Part shown: positions 52,666-61,859 of the stretch, piece by piece
Position numbering within the stretch: the stretch's first letter is position 1
Layout of the letters: every line of letters begins with the position of its first letter
Origin: Dictyobacter vulcani
GTDB taxonomy: Bacteria > Chloroflexota > Ktedonobacteria > Ktedonobacterales > Ktedonobacteraceae
Assembly: GCF_008974265.1 (NCBI RefSeq)
Contig: NZ_BKZW01000001.1
Location: 3,286,001-3,350,000 of the forward strand
Length of the DNA stretch: 64,000 bases
Direction of reading: 5' to 3'
Made by a program: the position numbers and the translations under genes
Notes under the pieces: model-generated
Seen by the model: only the letters and a program-made list of their open reading frames with translations
Databases searched by the model: none
Told to the model about the DNA's origin: nothing

Positions 52666-53369
52666 TGGATTCCACAATTGCGACCGAGACGATTGTGCAG
52701 GCGAGCGGGCTGACGCGGGATTATCCTGCGGGCGGCGGCGTAGTACATGCATTACGTGGTATCGATTTGGTGATCAAGCCGGGCGAGTTTGTGGCCTTAC
52801 GTGGCCGCTCAGGTTCTGGTAAGACCACACTGCTCAATATTTTGATTGGACTGGACAGCCCGACCAGCGGCAGTGTGCATATTCTGGACAAAGATCTTTT
52901 GAAGATGGGTGAGACCGAGCGGGCACGCCTGCGCCGTGAAAGTATCGGTATGATGTTCCAGAACGCCCACCTTTTTCCTTCCCTGACCGCCCTGGAGAAC
53001 GTCGAGATACCGCTGCGGCTCTCTAAATTGCCCTCGGCTCAGCGCAATAAGCAGGCTATCGAGGCCCTTGAGAAGGTCGGACTGGGGAAGCGCGCTAAAC
53101 ACAGGGGGATGGAGCTTTCCGGGGGTGAGCAGCAACGCGTCGCCCTGGCTCGGGCGCTGGTCCATAAGCCGCGTTTCATGGTCGCCGACGAACCCACCGG
53201 CAACCTGGACTCATTGACCGGGCGCGACATCACGCAACTGCTGCGCGACCTCTCACACGAAGAAAACATCGGACTGCTGATCGCCACCCATGATCCTGTC
53301 GTCTTTAATACCGCCGACCGACTCGTACAGATCCAGGATGGTCTATTATCCGAAGGAACAATCGAATAG
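52665..53369 (+). CDS. ABC transporter ATP-binding protein (MacB/LolD-like)
   Basis: 234 aa. Walker A GRSGSGKTT, Q-loop MMFQNAHLFPSL, signature LSGGEQQRVALARAL, Walker B FMVADEPTGNLDSLTG and H-loop ATHD. The PAGGGVVHALRGIDL start and length are typical of MacB/LolD-type ATPases that drive mechanotransmission exporters. Paralogue of the preceding ATPase; together they could form a heterodimer or serve two permeases. Start ATG overlaps the upstream stop. Confidence 0.9.
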   Translation: MDSTIATETIVQASGLTRDYPAGGGVVHALRGIDLVIKPGEFVALRGRSGSGKTTLLNILIGLDSPTSGSVHILDKDLLKMGETERARLRRESIGMMFQNAHLFPSLTALENVEIPLRLSKLPSAQRNKQAIEALEKVGLGKRAKHRGMELSGGEQQRVALARALVHKPRFMVADEPTGNLDSLTGRDITQLLRDLSHEENIGLLIATHDPVVFNTADRLVQIQDGLLSEGTIE

Positions 53370-53461
53370 ACATAGCCGCAAGGATTGAAGCTATCTATAC
53401 AATGATGGGGCGGGAATATATACTGGTGAAGACGTGTAAATGTTCAGAAGGACACTGCCTT

Positions 53462-53959
53462 ATGACTTCCAGTGAATGTTCAACTGTGATTGTACGGCCA
53501 GTAAGGGCTGATGAGAAAGAGCGTGTAGTCCAATTTATCATTGAGCACTGGGGATCGCCAGTGGTAGTTGGTCATGGCGTAGTTTATGAGCCTGCTCAGT
53601 TGCCAGCATTGGTGGCGATAGAGGATGGAGAGTGGATTGGCTTTCTTTCTTATCATATACAGGATAGTGCATGTGAAATTGTGAGTATTGATAGTGTTCA
53701 TGGCGGGCGCGGTGTTGGAAGTGCCTTGATTGAAGCGGCCAAATTGGTGGCTCGACAGGCTGGATGTCGACGGTTATGGTTAATCACCACTAATGATAAT
53801 CTGCATGCTTTGCGTTTTTATCAGAAGCGAAACTTCTCATTAGTAGCTGTCCATTGTAATGCGGTGATGGAGGCGCGCAAAATAAAACCGCAGATTCCTT
53901 TGTTAGGAAATGATGATATACCGTTACGTGATGAAATCGAACTGGAGATGCCACTGTAG
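53462..53959 (+). CDS. GNAT-family N-acetyltransferase
   Basis: 165 aa from MTSSECSTVIVRPV (AAGGA nine bases upstream). Motif A: EIVSIDSVHGGRGVGSALIEAA binds acetyl-CoA; NDNLHALRFYQKRNFSLVAV is motif B. The preceding Trp-Ile-Gly-Phe strand is typical. Substrate unknown. The in-frame extension to 53402 lacks a better ribosome-binding site. Confidence 0.85.
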   Translation: MTSSECSTVIVRPVRADEKERVVQFIIEHWGSPVVVGHGVVYEPAQLPALVAIEDGEWIGFLSYHIQDSACEIVSIDSVHGGRGVGSALIEAAKLVARQAGCRRLWLITTNDNLHALRFYQKRNFSLVAVHCNAVMEARKIKPQIPLLGNDDIPLRDEIELEMPL

Positions 53960-53990
53960 CCTGTGCTCGGGCATGGTAGTGAGAGGATTG

Positions 53991-54524
53991 ATGATTTTGT
54001 TTTTAACTGATCCAACGGTCCGCTATAAGGAGAGTTTCCTGGAGGGGTTGCGAGAATTTCAGACTGAGGGGAGCTTTCTACAAGAGGATGTGCGTCAACT
54101 CTCTACGCAATTTGATGAATATGTACGACGGCTCACGGCTCACTACCAGCGCTCTTCATTTCCGCCTGATTATGTGCCGGCAACACGCTACTGGCTGATT
54201 GATGTGGATGGACAGGGACAGGAAGTGTATGTGGGGAATCTGACGGTGCGACATGAGTTGAATGCCTTGCTGTTGAAGGTAGGTGGGCATATCGGCTATC
54301 AGATTCGTCCCACGTGGCGGTGTAAGGGTTATGGCAAGCAGATTCTTCATCTGGGATTACAAAAAGCTTTGGAATTAGGTATTAGCAGGGCACTGGTGAC
54401 ATGTGCTGAAACCAATATTGCTTCTAAAAAAGTGATTGAATATAATGGCGGACAGTTTGAAAATGCTATCTTTATTGAAGGCTCTAGCATTAAGACGTTG
54501 CGCTATTGGATCGATATTGCTTAA
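53991..54524 (+). CDS. GNAT-family N-acetyltransferase
   Basis: 177 aa from MILFLTDPTVRYKES, with GAGAGG close upstream. Motif A HIGYQIRPTWRCKGYGKQILHLGL and the motif B segment TNIASKKVIEYNGGQFEN mark a GNAT similar to YjcK/RimJ-like enzymes of small-molecule or aminoglycoside acetylation. It starts 31 bp after the previous GNAT stop and is probably cotranscribed. Confidence 0.85.
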   Translation: MILFLTDPTVRYKESFLEGLREFQTEGSFLQEDVRQLSTQFDEYVRRLTAHYQRSSFPPDYVPATRYWLIDVDGQGQEVYVGNLTVRHELNALLLKVGGHIGYQIRPTWRCKGYGKQILHLGLQKALELGISRALVTCAETNIASKKVIEYNGGQFENAIFIEGSSIKTLRYWIDIA

Positions 54525-54543
54525 TAACGATAGTGGTTTCGCT

Positions 54544-55332
54544 ATGGAAAGGTGTGGACACGTGTTTGATGTATCTCCCCTGATCCCGGAGGCGCAGTCG
54601 GTAGCTCGGGCAGCGGCCGAAGTCTATTGGAAGCATCTACAGTCCGCCTGTATCGGCATCCTGGTGCATGGTTCGGCCTTGAAGGGTGGGATGATCCCTG
54701 GCTGTAGCGATCTGGATTTTCAATTGTATGTGCGACCAGAGGCACTAACGGAGCATGGACAGTTGCCATTTGAGCTGAGTATGGCGATCCAGCGCGATCT
54801 GGCGCAACTGGATCCAGCGCCGTTCCAATATATCCAGGCATATGTAAAGGCTTCACGTGAAACGCTGGTCGAGGGATTGGTGGGGCCAATTCCTGGCGCC
54901 TATCATTTACTCTATGGACGCCTGGCAGTACCGGAGGCGACGGCTGAACAGCTTATTGAGGGCTCAAAGCATACGCTTGAGCGTATCCCACAGGTAATTG
55001 CCAGACTCTCAGGTGACCTACTACAGCACGGTGGGGGTAGACTGGAGCGTAACGTGCGTTTTATCTGTACCGATGTCTGGCCGATCCTCTTTAGCGTCCT
55101 TACCCTGCAATCCGGACAGGCTATCGAGATCTGGCGACTCTCCAAAACATCGGCCCTCAATCTCTTGCCCCTGCATACCCCTATGGGGAGCGAGATCCAA
55201 CGCTTTTACCAGTGTGTGAATAGCTACTATGGCGGTGAGGCTACGCTAGAGGCTGCGCTGGCTGTCTTTGAGCATGGCGTAGCTTTTTTGCGGGCGGTGG
55301 AACAATGGTATGAGGGGTATCGTTCAATGTAG
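54544..55332 (+). CDS. nucleotidyltransferase-fold protein (MNT/ANT-like)
   Basis: 262 aa from ATG 54544; GTG 54562, with AAAGG better spaced, is an equal candidate. The pol-beta nucleotidyltransferase signature LVHGSALKGGMIPGCSDLDFQLYV (GS...SDLD) is clear. The C-terminal helical region (RFICTDVWPILFSVLTL, SEIQRFYQCVNSYYGG) resembles aminoglycoside nucleotidyltransferases/KNTase-C partners. Substrate not determinable. The TAG stop is part of a family B repeat. Confidence 0.75.
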   Translation: MERCGHVFDVSPLIPEAQSVARAAAEVYWKHLQSACIGILVHGSALKGGMIPGCSDLDFQLYVRPEALTEHGQLPFELSMAIQRDLAQLDPAPFQYIQAYVKASRETLVEGLVGPIPGAYHLLYGRLAVPEATAEQLIEGSKHTLERIPQVIARLSGDLLQHGGGRLERNVRFICTDVWPILFSVLTLQSGQAIEIWRLSKTSALNLLPLHTPMGSEIQRFYQCVNSYYGGEATLEAALAVFEHGVAFLRAVEQWYEGYRSM

Positions 55333-55379
55333 ATTCGACCCCTGGATGGCGTTGGCGAAAGCTACAATAGATGTAAGAA

Positions 55380-55484
55380 CGGTAGGTTCGGCCCTTGCGG
55401 CCGATTGGTTCCCTTCACGCCAACTCCTCCGAGGGGAGATGGACGTGGGCCGAGAAATCGGGGGCAAGCCCCGAACCTACAGGG
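55380..55484. repeat. two inverted family B repeats
   Basis: Forward copy GGTAGGTTCGGCCCTTGCGG (from 55381) and inverted copy ending CAAGCCCCGAACCTACAGG (to 55486); a partial copy GTAGATTCGACCCC lies at the NTase stop (55329). Confidence 0.8.
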
Positions 55485-55501
55485 TTGTGTTTATTTGGGC
55501 G

Positions 55502-56596
55502 TTAGAGGGTGATGGTACGGTTTTCGCGGGCGCTGGTCTGGGCGGCTTCGATGACGCGGATGACTTCGATGACGGATCTGGGATCGACGGGAACTTTGGT
55601 GCCGCGGGTGATGGCGTCGCGGACCTGGGCGTAGAAATTCTCATAGGCTCCTGGCTCGGTTTCGATGGGTCCGTCGAGGTGGATGCCGCCTTCTGTGATG
55701 TCGGTGGAGATGTGGCCCCAGAGTTCGCGGAGCTCGGTACCCCAGCCTGGTTGTCCTGGCTGTTTTCCGGCTCGGAGCGCGTCTTCCTGAGGATCGAGGC
55801 CCCATTTTTCATAAGTACCACGGAGACCACTGATGCGCATGCGCTGACCTGAGATCCTGGCTACCTGGCTCATCCAGAGATGGGCGCTAATGCCGCTAGG
55901 GAAGTGTAGGGCGACAAAACTATCATCATCGACCTGCGCACCCGGTCGCCGCTGTGCCATCTCGGCATAGACACGCTCGGGCTTGCCAAAGAGATAGAGC
56001 GCCTGATCGATCAGGTGACTGCCCAGATCATAGAGTTGACCGCCAGCCAGTTTAGGGTCGGCCGATTCGCGCCAGGCACCCTGTTTTGGCGCAGGCCGGT
56101 AGCGCTCAAAGCGTGACTCAAAGCGGGTCAGGGGTCCCAGTAGTCGGGCTCCCAGGATCTTCTGGACGGTCAGGAAATCATTATCCCAGCGGCGATTTTG
56201 AAATATAGTGAGCAGTTTGCCTGTTTCCTGACTGGCCGCCAGTAGTTGTTCTGCGTCGGCCACGGTGGCTGCCATCGGCTTATCTACTACCACCGGGAGA
56301 CCAGCCTGCATGGCGGCAATACCCAGCGAGACATGGGTGTCATTTGAGGTGGCTACAATCGCCAGATCATAGTTCTGGGCATCCTGCCAGAGTTCTTCGA
56401 CTGTGCCCAGGATGCGGGCTTCGGGATAACGCTTGCGCGCGCTCTGCTGGCGTTCTGTATTACTGGTCACGATCGCCGCGACCTCCATACCCGGTGTCGC
56501 ATCTACCAGAGGGGCATGAAAGACTGATCCTGCCAGGCCATAGCCAATAATTGCGGCTCGCACTTGTGCCTTTTTATGGGATTCCTGCGTGGACAT
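55502..56596 (-). CDS. Gfo/Idh/MocA family oxidoreductase
   Basis: 364 aa from MSTQESHKKAQVRAAIIGYG (ATG 56596, AAGGAG upstream). Rossmann dinucleotide motif AAIIGYGLAGSVFHAP, EKP-equivalent VVVDKPMAATVADAEQL, and GGQLYDLGSHLIDQALYLFG with catalytic Asp/His. The subgroup resembles YdgJ/inositol-dehydrogenase-like NAD(P)-dependent sugar oxidoreductases. The frame stays open to 56812 but without an SD there. Confidence 0.9.
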   Translation of the reverse strand: MSTQESHKKAQVRAAIIGYGLAGSVFHAPLVDATPGMEVAAIVTSNTERQQSARKRYPEARILGTVEELWQDAQNYDLAIVATSNDTHVSLGIAAMQAGLPVVVDKPMAATVADAEQLLAASQETGKLLTIFQNRRWDNDFLTVQKILGARLLGPLTRFESRFERYRPAPKQGAWRESADPKLAGGQLYDLGSHLIDQALYLFGKPERVYAEMAQRRPGAQVDDDSFVALHFPSGISAHLWMSQVARISGQRMRISGLRGTYEKWGLDPQEDALRAGKQPGQPGWGTELRELWGHISTDITEGGIHLDGPIETEPGAYENFYAQVRDAITRGTKVPVDPRSVIEVIRVIEAAQTSARENRTITL

Positions 56597-56930
56597 AGTA
56601 TACTCCTTCATTATTGACTCACTGTACTGTATTGTTTTGCTCTCATAGTAACACGAAAAGCAGACGTCCTGTTTAGTAAGGCGCAGGCTGGCGTGAATGG
56701 GTAATATCAGCGTGTCATTGTGTAGTAATGGTCGAGGATGATGTATAATAGTAAATACATAATGACTATTTTTCTGTAGATCGACAGCCAGACAGCTCTT
56801 CTCGGTTCGCATTAGTAATTATAAACGGGAAGGCCATGCCGTGTGTATTTTTTATGAATAGGCTATTGAAAAAGCTATCGTGAGCGGCATGTGGATATTG
56901 ATTTCTACTCGCCTGACAAGGAGATGAGGG

Positions 56931-58247
56931 TTGAATGGTTCAGTGCATATGGATCAAGAACTTCTAAAGGAAGTGAAAAAATTACGGGCCAGGGTGGCCA
57001 GATTAGAGCAAGAACGTGAACAGGCGCTTGTTCATGGCCAGCAGGAACTGGAGAGCTTACGGGATACAGAGCCACTGGAGAATGCATCCAGGGTTGATGA
57101 GCGGCATGTGGCCCTGGAGGCGGTATTTGATACCCTTGAAGATGCGCTGGTAGTCTACGCTCCTTCGGGTGATATTATCCGTGCCAACCGGGCATTTTAT
57201 CGGCTGTTGAAGATAGAGCAGCCGTTGGAGTATATTCAGCAGCCGATGGAGGCTCGTAGTCAGCTGGTACACATGTGTGATGAGCGTGGGGAACCGATGC
57301 CAGAGGAGTCGTGGCCGGTGATGCGTGTATTGCGTGGCGAAGTGCTTGGTAGTGGGGATGCCACAGATATTACGTTTGTGACAATGGATGGGTGTCAGGT
57401 CCAGGCTGATATCAGTGGTGCGCCGATACGTGATCGTGCAGGCAATATTACCGGGGCTGTGCTGGCCTTCCATGATGTGACGTTACGCAAGCAGCAAGAG
57501 CAGCGCCATGTCGAGGAAACCCGGCGCATGGATGAGTTTTTGAGTATTGCCAGCCATGAGTTGCGCACGCCGATGACAACGATCAATGGCAATATCCAAC
57601 TGGCCAAACGTCGCGTTAAAAGCTTGAGCCTGCCCGATGGTGGTCCGGCGGGCTATGAAGATAAACTCACCTTGATCCAGGAGTTGTTGAGCCGTGCGGA
57701 GCGCCAGGTGCGTATTCAGAATCGACTGGTGGGAGATCTGCTGGATGTGTCGCGGATTCAAGCTAGTCGCCTGGAATTGAATGTGATTGATTGTGATCTG
57801 GCGGAGATTACACGCGAAGCCGTCGAAGATCAACGCTTTGCGGTCCCCAATCGCACCATCCTGTTACATGATGTACCCGCTGATGTCGCGCTGCCTATTC
57901 AGGCGGATGCGGATCGTATCAGTCAGGTAGTCACCAACTTTCTGACCAATGCCCTCAAATATTCGGCCGCAGATCGCGTGGTTGAGGTCCAGATTGAGTT
58001 GCAAGGCAAGTTTGCCCGTGTCTCTGTACGTGATGGGGGCCCTGGTCTGTCGGCCGAGAATCAAGTGCATCTCTGGGAACGCTTCTACCGCGTACCGGGA
58101 ATTGAGATTCAAAGCGGCTCAGGTATGGGGCTTGGTCTGGGCTTGTATATCTGCCATACCATCATCGCACTCCACCATGGACAGGTTGGTGTGGATAGTA
58201 AAGTTGGCGAAGGCTCAACCTTCTGGTTCAGCTTGCCGCTGGCGTAA
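56931..58247 (+). CDS. soluble PAS-domain sensor histidine kinase
   Basis: 438 aa from TTG 56931, which has AAGGAG with 7-bp spacing; in-frame GTG 56943 and ATG 56949 lack it. An N-terminal coiled coil (KEVKKLRARVARLEQEREQ) is followed by a PAS domain (ALEAVFDTLEDALVVYAPSGDIIRANRAFY ... GAVLAFHDVTLRKQQEQ), HisKA with the phosphoacceptor His in FLSIASHELRTPM, and HATPase_c (NFLTNALKYS, RDGGPGLS, GMGLGLGLYI). No TM helices, so cytosolic sensing. No response regulator adjacent. Confidence 0.9.
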   Translation: MNGSVHMDQELLKEVKKLRARVARLEQEREQALVHGQQELESLRDTEPLENASRVDERHVALEAVFDTLEDALVVYAPSGDIIRANRAFYRLLKIEQPLEYIQQPMEARSQLVHMCDERGEPMPEESWPVMRVLRGEVLGSGDATDITFVTMDGCQVQADISGAPIRDRAGNITGAVLAFHDVTLRKQQEQRHVEETRRMDEFLSIASHELRTPMTTINGNIQLAKRRVKSLSLPDGGPAGYEDKLTLIQELLSRAERQVRIQNRLVGDLLDVSRIQASRLELNVIDCDLAEITREAVEDQRFAVPNRTILLHDVPADVALPIQADADRISQVVTNFLTNALKYSAADRVVEVQIELQGKFARVSVRDGGPGLSAENQVHLWERFYRVPGIEIQSGSGMGLGLGLYICHTIIALHHGQVGVDSKVGEGSTFWFSLPLA

Positions 58248-58248
58248 G

Positions 58249-58276
58249 CTCGCAGCGACAAGCGTTGCCGCTACAT
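58249..58276 (+). repeat. single family A-like palindrome
   Basis: CTCGCAGCGACAAGCG then TTGCCGCTAC, immediately after the kinase stop. It matches the presumed pre-insertion target of the MITE at 48337. Confidence 0.6.
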
Positions 58277-58279
58277 GTA

Positions 58280-58326
58280 AAGAAAGGGTACCTGCTGTGA
58301 TCAATTCATAACAGGTACCCTTTCTT
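58280..58326. terminator. bidirectional intrinsic terminator
   Basis: AAGAAAGGGTACCTG / CAGGTACCCTTTCTT, perfect 15-bp stem with 17-nt loop, between converging genes. Confidence 0.88.
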
Positions 58327-58337
58327 GAGGTTTGTGG

Positions 58338-58961
58338 TTACTCGTTTTCGTTGCGTCGGACTTTTTCTTCGGCCGTTTCCTCGTTGGGGATGGTGCTCTC
58401 GCGTGTCTTGAGTGCATCCTGGCTCATCATTGGATCAGTCTCCATTGACTGCGCCTGGCGACTGGTGGCACTATGGCGGGCAACCACACTCTCATTATGA
58501 AAGAGGTAATGTGATTGCATCGGATCCAGGGCTCCGGGTGGTGCCTCTTCGACCATGCGCTCAAATTGTTCGAGATCGTGCTGTAGGATCTCCGCAAAGC
58601 GTTCCTCGACGCCAATAGTATCGGCGGCCTTGCCCAGGATGCCAGCGGGTGGCGTGTAGGAGATAAAGACATCGACCCGTGTACGATCATCGCCCATAGG
58701 AGCAAAGCGTACCAGGCCTGTGTTGCTTAAGCCACTTGTTGAGCGCCAGCCAATTTGCTGATTGGGAATCCACTTCTCATTGAGAGCATCCCACTCATTG
58801 TCGCCCACGATATGCGCAACCCAGTGGCTGCGCTGCTCATCATAATAGGTGACCTCTTTGACGAAGCTCATAAATTTTGGAAAATCATTAAAATGCGTAA
58901 AGAACGCATAGACCTGTTGTACTGGAGCATGTACCGTGACTGATGCATGATGTTCAGACAT
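58338..58961 (-). CDS. SRPBCC/START-like cyclase-dehydrase family protein
   Basis: 207 aa from MSEHHASVTVHAPVQQVYAFF (ATG 58961, AAGGAGGAG upstream). SRPBCC fold: THFNDFPKFMSFVKEVTYYDEQRSHWVAHI, a helix-grip ligand-binding protein like CoxG/polyketide-cyclase relatives. After the domain, a conserved PPGALDPMQSHYLFHNES segment and a polar Glu/Arg-rich tail (AEEKVRRNENE). Paralogue of the next gene. Confidence 0.8.
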   Translation of the reverse strand: MSEHHASVTVHAPVQQVYAFFTHFNDFPKFMSFVKEVTYYDEQRSHWVAHIVGDNEWDALNEKWIPNQQIGWRSTSGLSNTGLVRFAPMGDDRTRVDVFISYTPPAGILGKAADTIGVEERFAEILQHDLEQFERMVEEAPPGALDPMQSHYLFHNESVVARHSATSRQAQSMETDPMMSQDALKTRESTIPNEETAEEKVRRNENE

Positions 58962-59212
58962 ATATTCTCCTCCTTTGACCACAAACCAGATATGATTGCC
59001 CGTCAGGCGAGCGTGTCCCCCTTCTGCCTGTAATCAAGGAAAACACAATGACCAGGCTTGCTCTGCCTCGCGTTATGCTATGGGTATGGCGAGCATGTGC
59101 CTGGTCATGTGTTCATTATCAGGATGTTTGACTACTACGACCGCCTGGCGCAATGAATATCTATCCTATTACACGTAGCAGCGGCCGAAACGGTTGTTCT
59201 GATGGATGAAAA

Positions 59213-60121
59213 TTATTCGGTTGTTGGTGGCTTCGCGGCAATAGTGGGTTTGACCTGACGGCGGGCCGTCATGGGATCCTGTCCCATGTTGGGGTTGCGC
59301 AGGCGTGTGCCATCTCGATCGCCTAAGCCACGGGCCCAGGCCGCATAACTCTGGCGTGGATCGAGAGGGACCGTCGCAGCCTTACGGCGCGCAACTTCGC
59401 GCTCCGCCTCTTCTTGCCGTCGCTTGATGGCTTCCTGAGCCAGAATGGCATCCTGTTCCCGTTGCAGGTCTCTTTCGCGTCTGATGCGCTCCTGTTGTGC
59501 TGCTTCCTGTTCGGCTTTCAAGCGCTGGCGCCGCTCATTTTCCTGAATAATCTTCTGCTGGCGCTCAGTCAGCGCAGTCGGACTCATCATCGGATCCTTC
59601 GCCATGGCGGCCCGCTGGCGTGGTGTGATCTCGCCTTTCTGGGCGGCGCTTTCCTGATGGAACAGATAATGGGAAGACATAGGGTCTAGCGCGCCTGCAG
59701 GGGCTTCTTCAACCATGCGGGCGAAATGGTGTAAATCTTTTTGCAGGATCGAATCAAAGTAGGCATTAATGCCCAGATTCTCGCCCAGGCCACCGAGAGG
59801 TCCGGTGGGTGGTGTATAGCGCAGATAGACATCGACACTGGTTCGCTCAGGACCAAGCGCGCGAAACTTGACGCGCCCCGCGTTTTTGAGGCCTCGAGTT
59901 GAACGCCACCCCACCTGTTCATCCGGAATCCAATCCTCATTCACGGCGTCCCACTCATATTGTCCCAACACCTTCACAACCCAATGGCTCCGCTGCTCAT
60001 CACGGTAGGTAACCTCTTTCACAAAGCTCATGAATTTGGGAAAATCATTGAAGTGTGTGAAGAGTGAATAAACCTGATGCACTGGAGCTTTGACGATAAC
60101 CGATGCTGAATGTTCAACCAT
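59213..60121 (-). CDS. SRPBCC family protein with long coiled-coil tail
   Basis: 302 aa. The first 150 residues align with the 58338 protein (HFNDFPKFMSFVKEVTYRDEQRSHWVVKV); the shared GALDPMSSHYLFHQES segment follows. The C-terminal 120 residues are a charged coiled coil (RRQRLKAEQEAAQQERIRRE; QEEAEREVARRKAATVP) ending in a Pro/Lys-rich tail. Probably a duplication of the neighbour plus fusion of a scaffold. Start at 60121 has TCTCC-complementary GGAGAACT-type SD. Confidence 0.8.
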   Translation of the reverse strand: MVEHSASVIVKAPVHQVYSLFTHFNDFPKFMSFVKEVTYRDEQRSHWVVKVLGQYEWDAVNEDWIPDEQVGWRSTRGLKNAGRVKFRALGPERTSVDVYLRYTPPTGPLGGLGENLGINAYFDSILQKDLHHFARMVEEAPAGALDPMSSHYLFHQESAAQKGEITPRQRAAMAKDPMMSPTALTERQQKIIQENERRQRLKAEQEAAQQERIRRERDLQREQDAILAQEAIKRRQEEAEREVARRKAATVPLDPRQSYAAWARGLGDRDGTRLRNPNMGQDPMTARRQVKPTIAAKPPTTE

Positions 60122-60418
60122 AACAGTTCTCCTTGTCGAGGGAGATGCACATCTCAGTAGGGATATACCGATTGCATATCTAACGATCGAGTAGTGACTG
60201 ACATTTTTTCAGGCGTACGGGTTTCGACTTCAGATTGACTTTGTATGGTGCTACTAGCACTAAGGATTTCTTAGTATAGCACATTGATTCAAGGTAATCA
60301 ATCATGTTTCACACGCAGGTCCGTGGCCCGGAACTTTACAAAAAGGGGCGTGTGCGATTAGACTTATTTGTAGTAAGTTCTGTCCGTAACTTGTTGAAGC
60401 GTCCTTAAGAGATGCCAT
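60122..60418. other. intergenic region, no supported gene
   Basis: 297 bp between divergent genes (SRPBCC protein and propeller protein); T-rich segments, no clear promoter pair identified. Confidence 0.35.
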
Positions 60419-61810
60419 GTGCATAAAGATGAACAGAGGGATCTGCTAGACGATGAATTTGAGATCGTGGATTTGGAGGATGGGGAGCGACACGTCTGGC
60501 CAGGATTGAATTTTTTGCAGGGACAGCGTTTCTCGCGCCGCGTGAGTGGCTATCTGGTTGCTCTGATACTGGTGACGGCAGTGATCGGGCTGGTAGTGCT
60601 GGGGCCGAACCTGGCCTTTGTCTCGCAGCGGCTAGTGGGAGGAGCGCAGAAGATACAGGCGAATAGAGGGGCGGTAGTGATAGGTACCCCGGTGGCGCAG
60701 GAGCAACAACTTCCAATCGTGACGATGGAGACGCTTGGGGACGTGATTGTGGTGTGGACCTCTCCAGCTATGCAGGATGCAGCGGGTCGGATTGTGGCAC
60801 TCTCTCGTGGCACCGGTCAGGTGCGCTGGGAATCGCAACCGACGATCATGGCGATGGGCGTTGCTGATGGCAAGTTGTGGGTACAGGAGGCTGATAACTC
60901 GCTCAACGGTATCAGTGCGCACGATGGCTCACTGGTCTGGAAACGGGACCTGCCGCCCGCATCTCATGTGGTAGATGTGCACGATGGCTTGATCTATGTC
61001 CAGAATATCCAGCTTGCTCTATTTGTGTATCATATCGCCGACGGTTCGCTACAGTGGCAATATGCCCATGCCGATCGGATTGTGCAGTTTGGTCCGGGAA
61101 TGATCTATGTGACTAAGGCGTATAGCTCGGTGCTGAGTGTGCTGATGGGTCTGCGTGAGCGTGATGGGAAGGTGGTCTGGCAATATACGCTGCCGATGGT
61201 GCCACAGTCGCTGAAAGTGGATCAGGATATTGCTTATGTGTCAGGCATGAATGATCTGCTGATCGCGGTGCGTGTGGGTGCCAGCCAGTCGCTCTGGGAG
61301 CAGCAGTTGAAACTGGGAGATGTGGTGTCGCAGGCGGTAGATGGTCGCGTCTATGTTGAGCTTGCCGGCCATAAGCGCCTGGATGTGCTGGATGGGCATA
61401 CTGGCTCGTTGGCCTGGAGCTTCCAGCAATCAGACCTCTCGCTGGTGGCGGTGCAGCAGCAGCTGGTCTACATCAAGGTCTTTCAGGGAGTCACGGTCCT
61501 TTCCAGTCAGCACGGCACAACTATCTGGAGCTATGGCACCAGCATTACCGCACCGAATATTCAAATGGATGGTGGGGTACTCTATGCGAACTCGCTCGTG
61601 GATGGCGTGGTCAATGCCATGGATGCAACCACAGGCAAGCTGCTCTGGCATTATGATGCTTTTTCTACCACCAATAAGCCAGCGAAGCAACAGGCGGCCG
61701 TGGGCAAAATCGAGTCCGGGGTGCTCTATCTGGTGCTCAGGAGCGATCTCTCTCTGCGTGCGCTGGACACCCATACGATGGTCATACTCTGGCAAACCGC
61801 GCTGAATTGA
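60419..61810 (+). CDS. membrane-anchored PQQ-like beta-propeller protein
   Basis: 463 aa from GTG 60419 (no in-frame ATG earlier). Acidic cytoplasmic N-terminus (DLLDDEFEIVDLEDGE), one TM helix (VSGYLVALILVTAVIGLVVLGPN), then six to seven PQQ-like blades with the DG..(V/L)W pattern: GTGQVRWES, HDGSLVWKRDL, ADGSLQWQYAH, RDGKVVWQYTL, HTGSLAWSFQQ, TTGKLLWHYDA. Likely extracytoplasmic protein-interaction or polysaccharide-associated propeller; no PQQ-dehydrogenase catalytic motifs. Confidence 0.82.
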   Translation: MHKDEQRDLLDDEFEIVDLEDGERHVWPGLNFLQGQRFSRRVSGYLVALILVTAVIGLVVLGPNLAFVSQRLVGGAQKIQANRGAVVIGTPVAQEQQLPIVTMETLGDVIVVWTSPAMQDAAGRIVALSRGTGQVRWESQPTIMAMGVADGKLWVQEADNSLNGISAHDGSLVWKRDLPPASHVVDVHDGLIYVQNIQLALFVYHIADGSLQWQYAHADRIVQFGPGMIYVTKAYSSVLSVLMGLRERDGKVVWQYTLPMVPQSLKVDQDIAYVSGMNDLLIAVRVGASQSLWEQQLKLGDVVSQAVDGRVYVELAGHKRLDVLDGHTGSLAWSFQQSDLSLVAVQQQLVYIKVFQGVTVLSSQHGTTIWSYGTSITAPNIQMDGGVLYANSLVDGVVNAMDATTGKLLWHYDAFSTTNKPAKQQAAVGKIESGVLYLVLRSDLSLRALDTHTMVILWQTALN

Positions 61811-61859
61811 AGCGTGTAACCAGCAATATCGATCACTGAAAGTGAAAGGGGATGCAGGG

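Noticed and set aside
55310..55852. 180-aa + strand ORF rich in Gly/Asp/Val
   Set aside because: Complement of the Gfo/Idh oxidoreductase C-terminus, which has clear family motifs.
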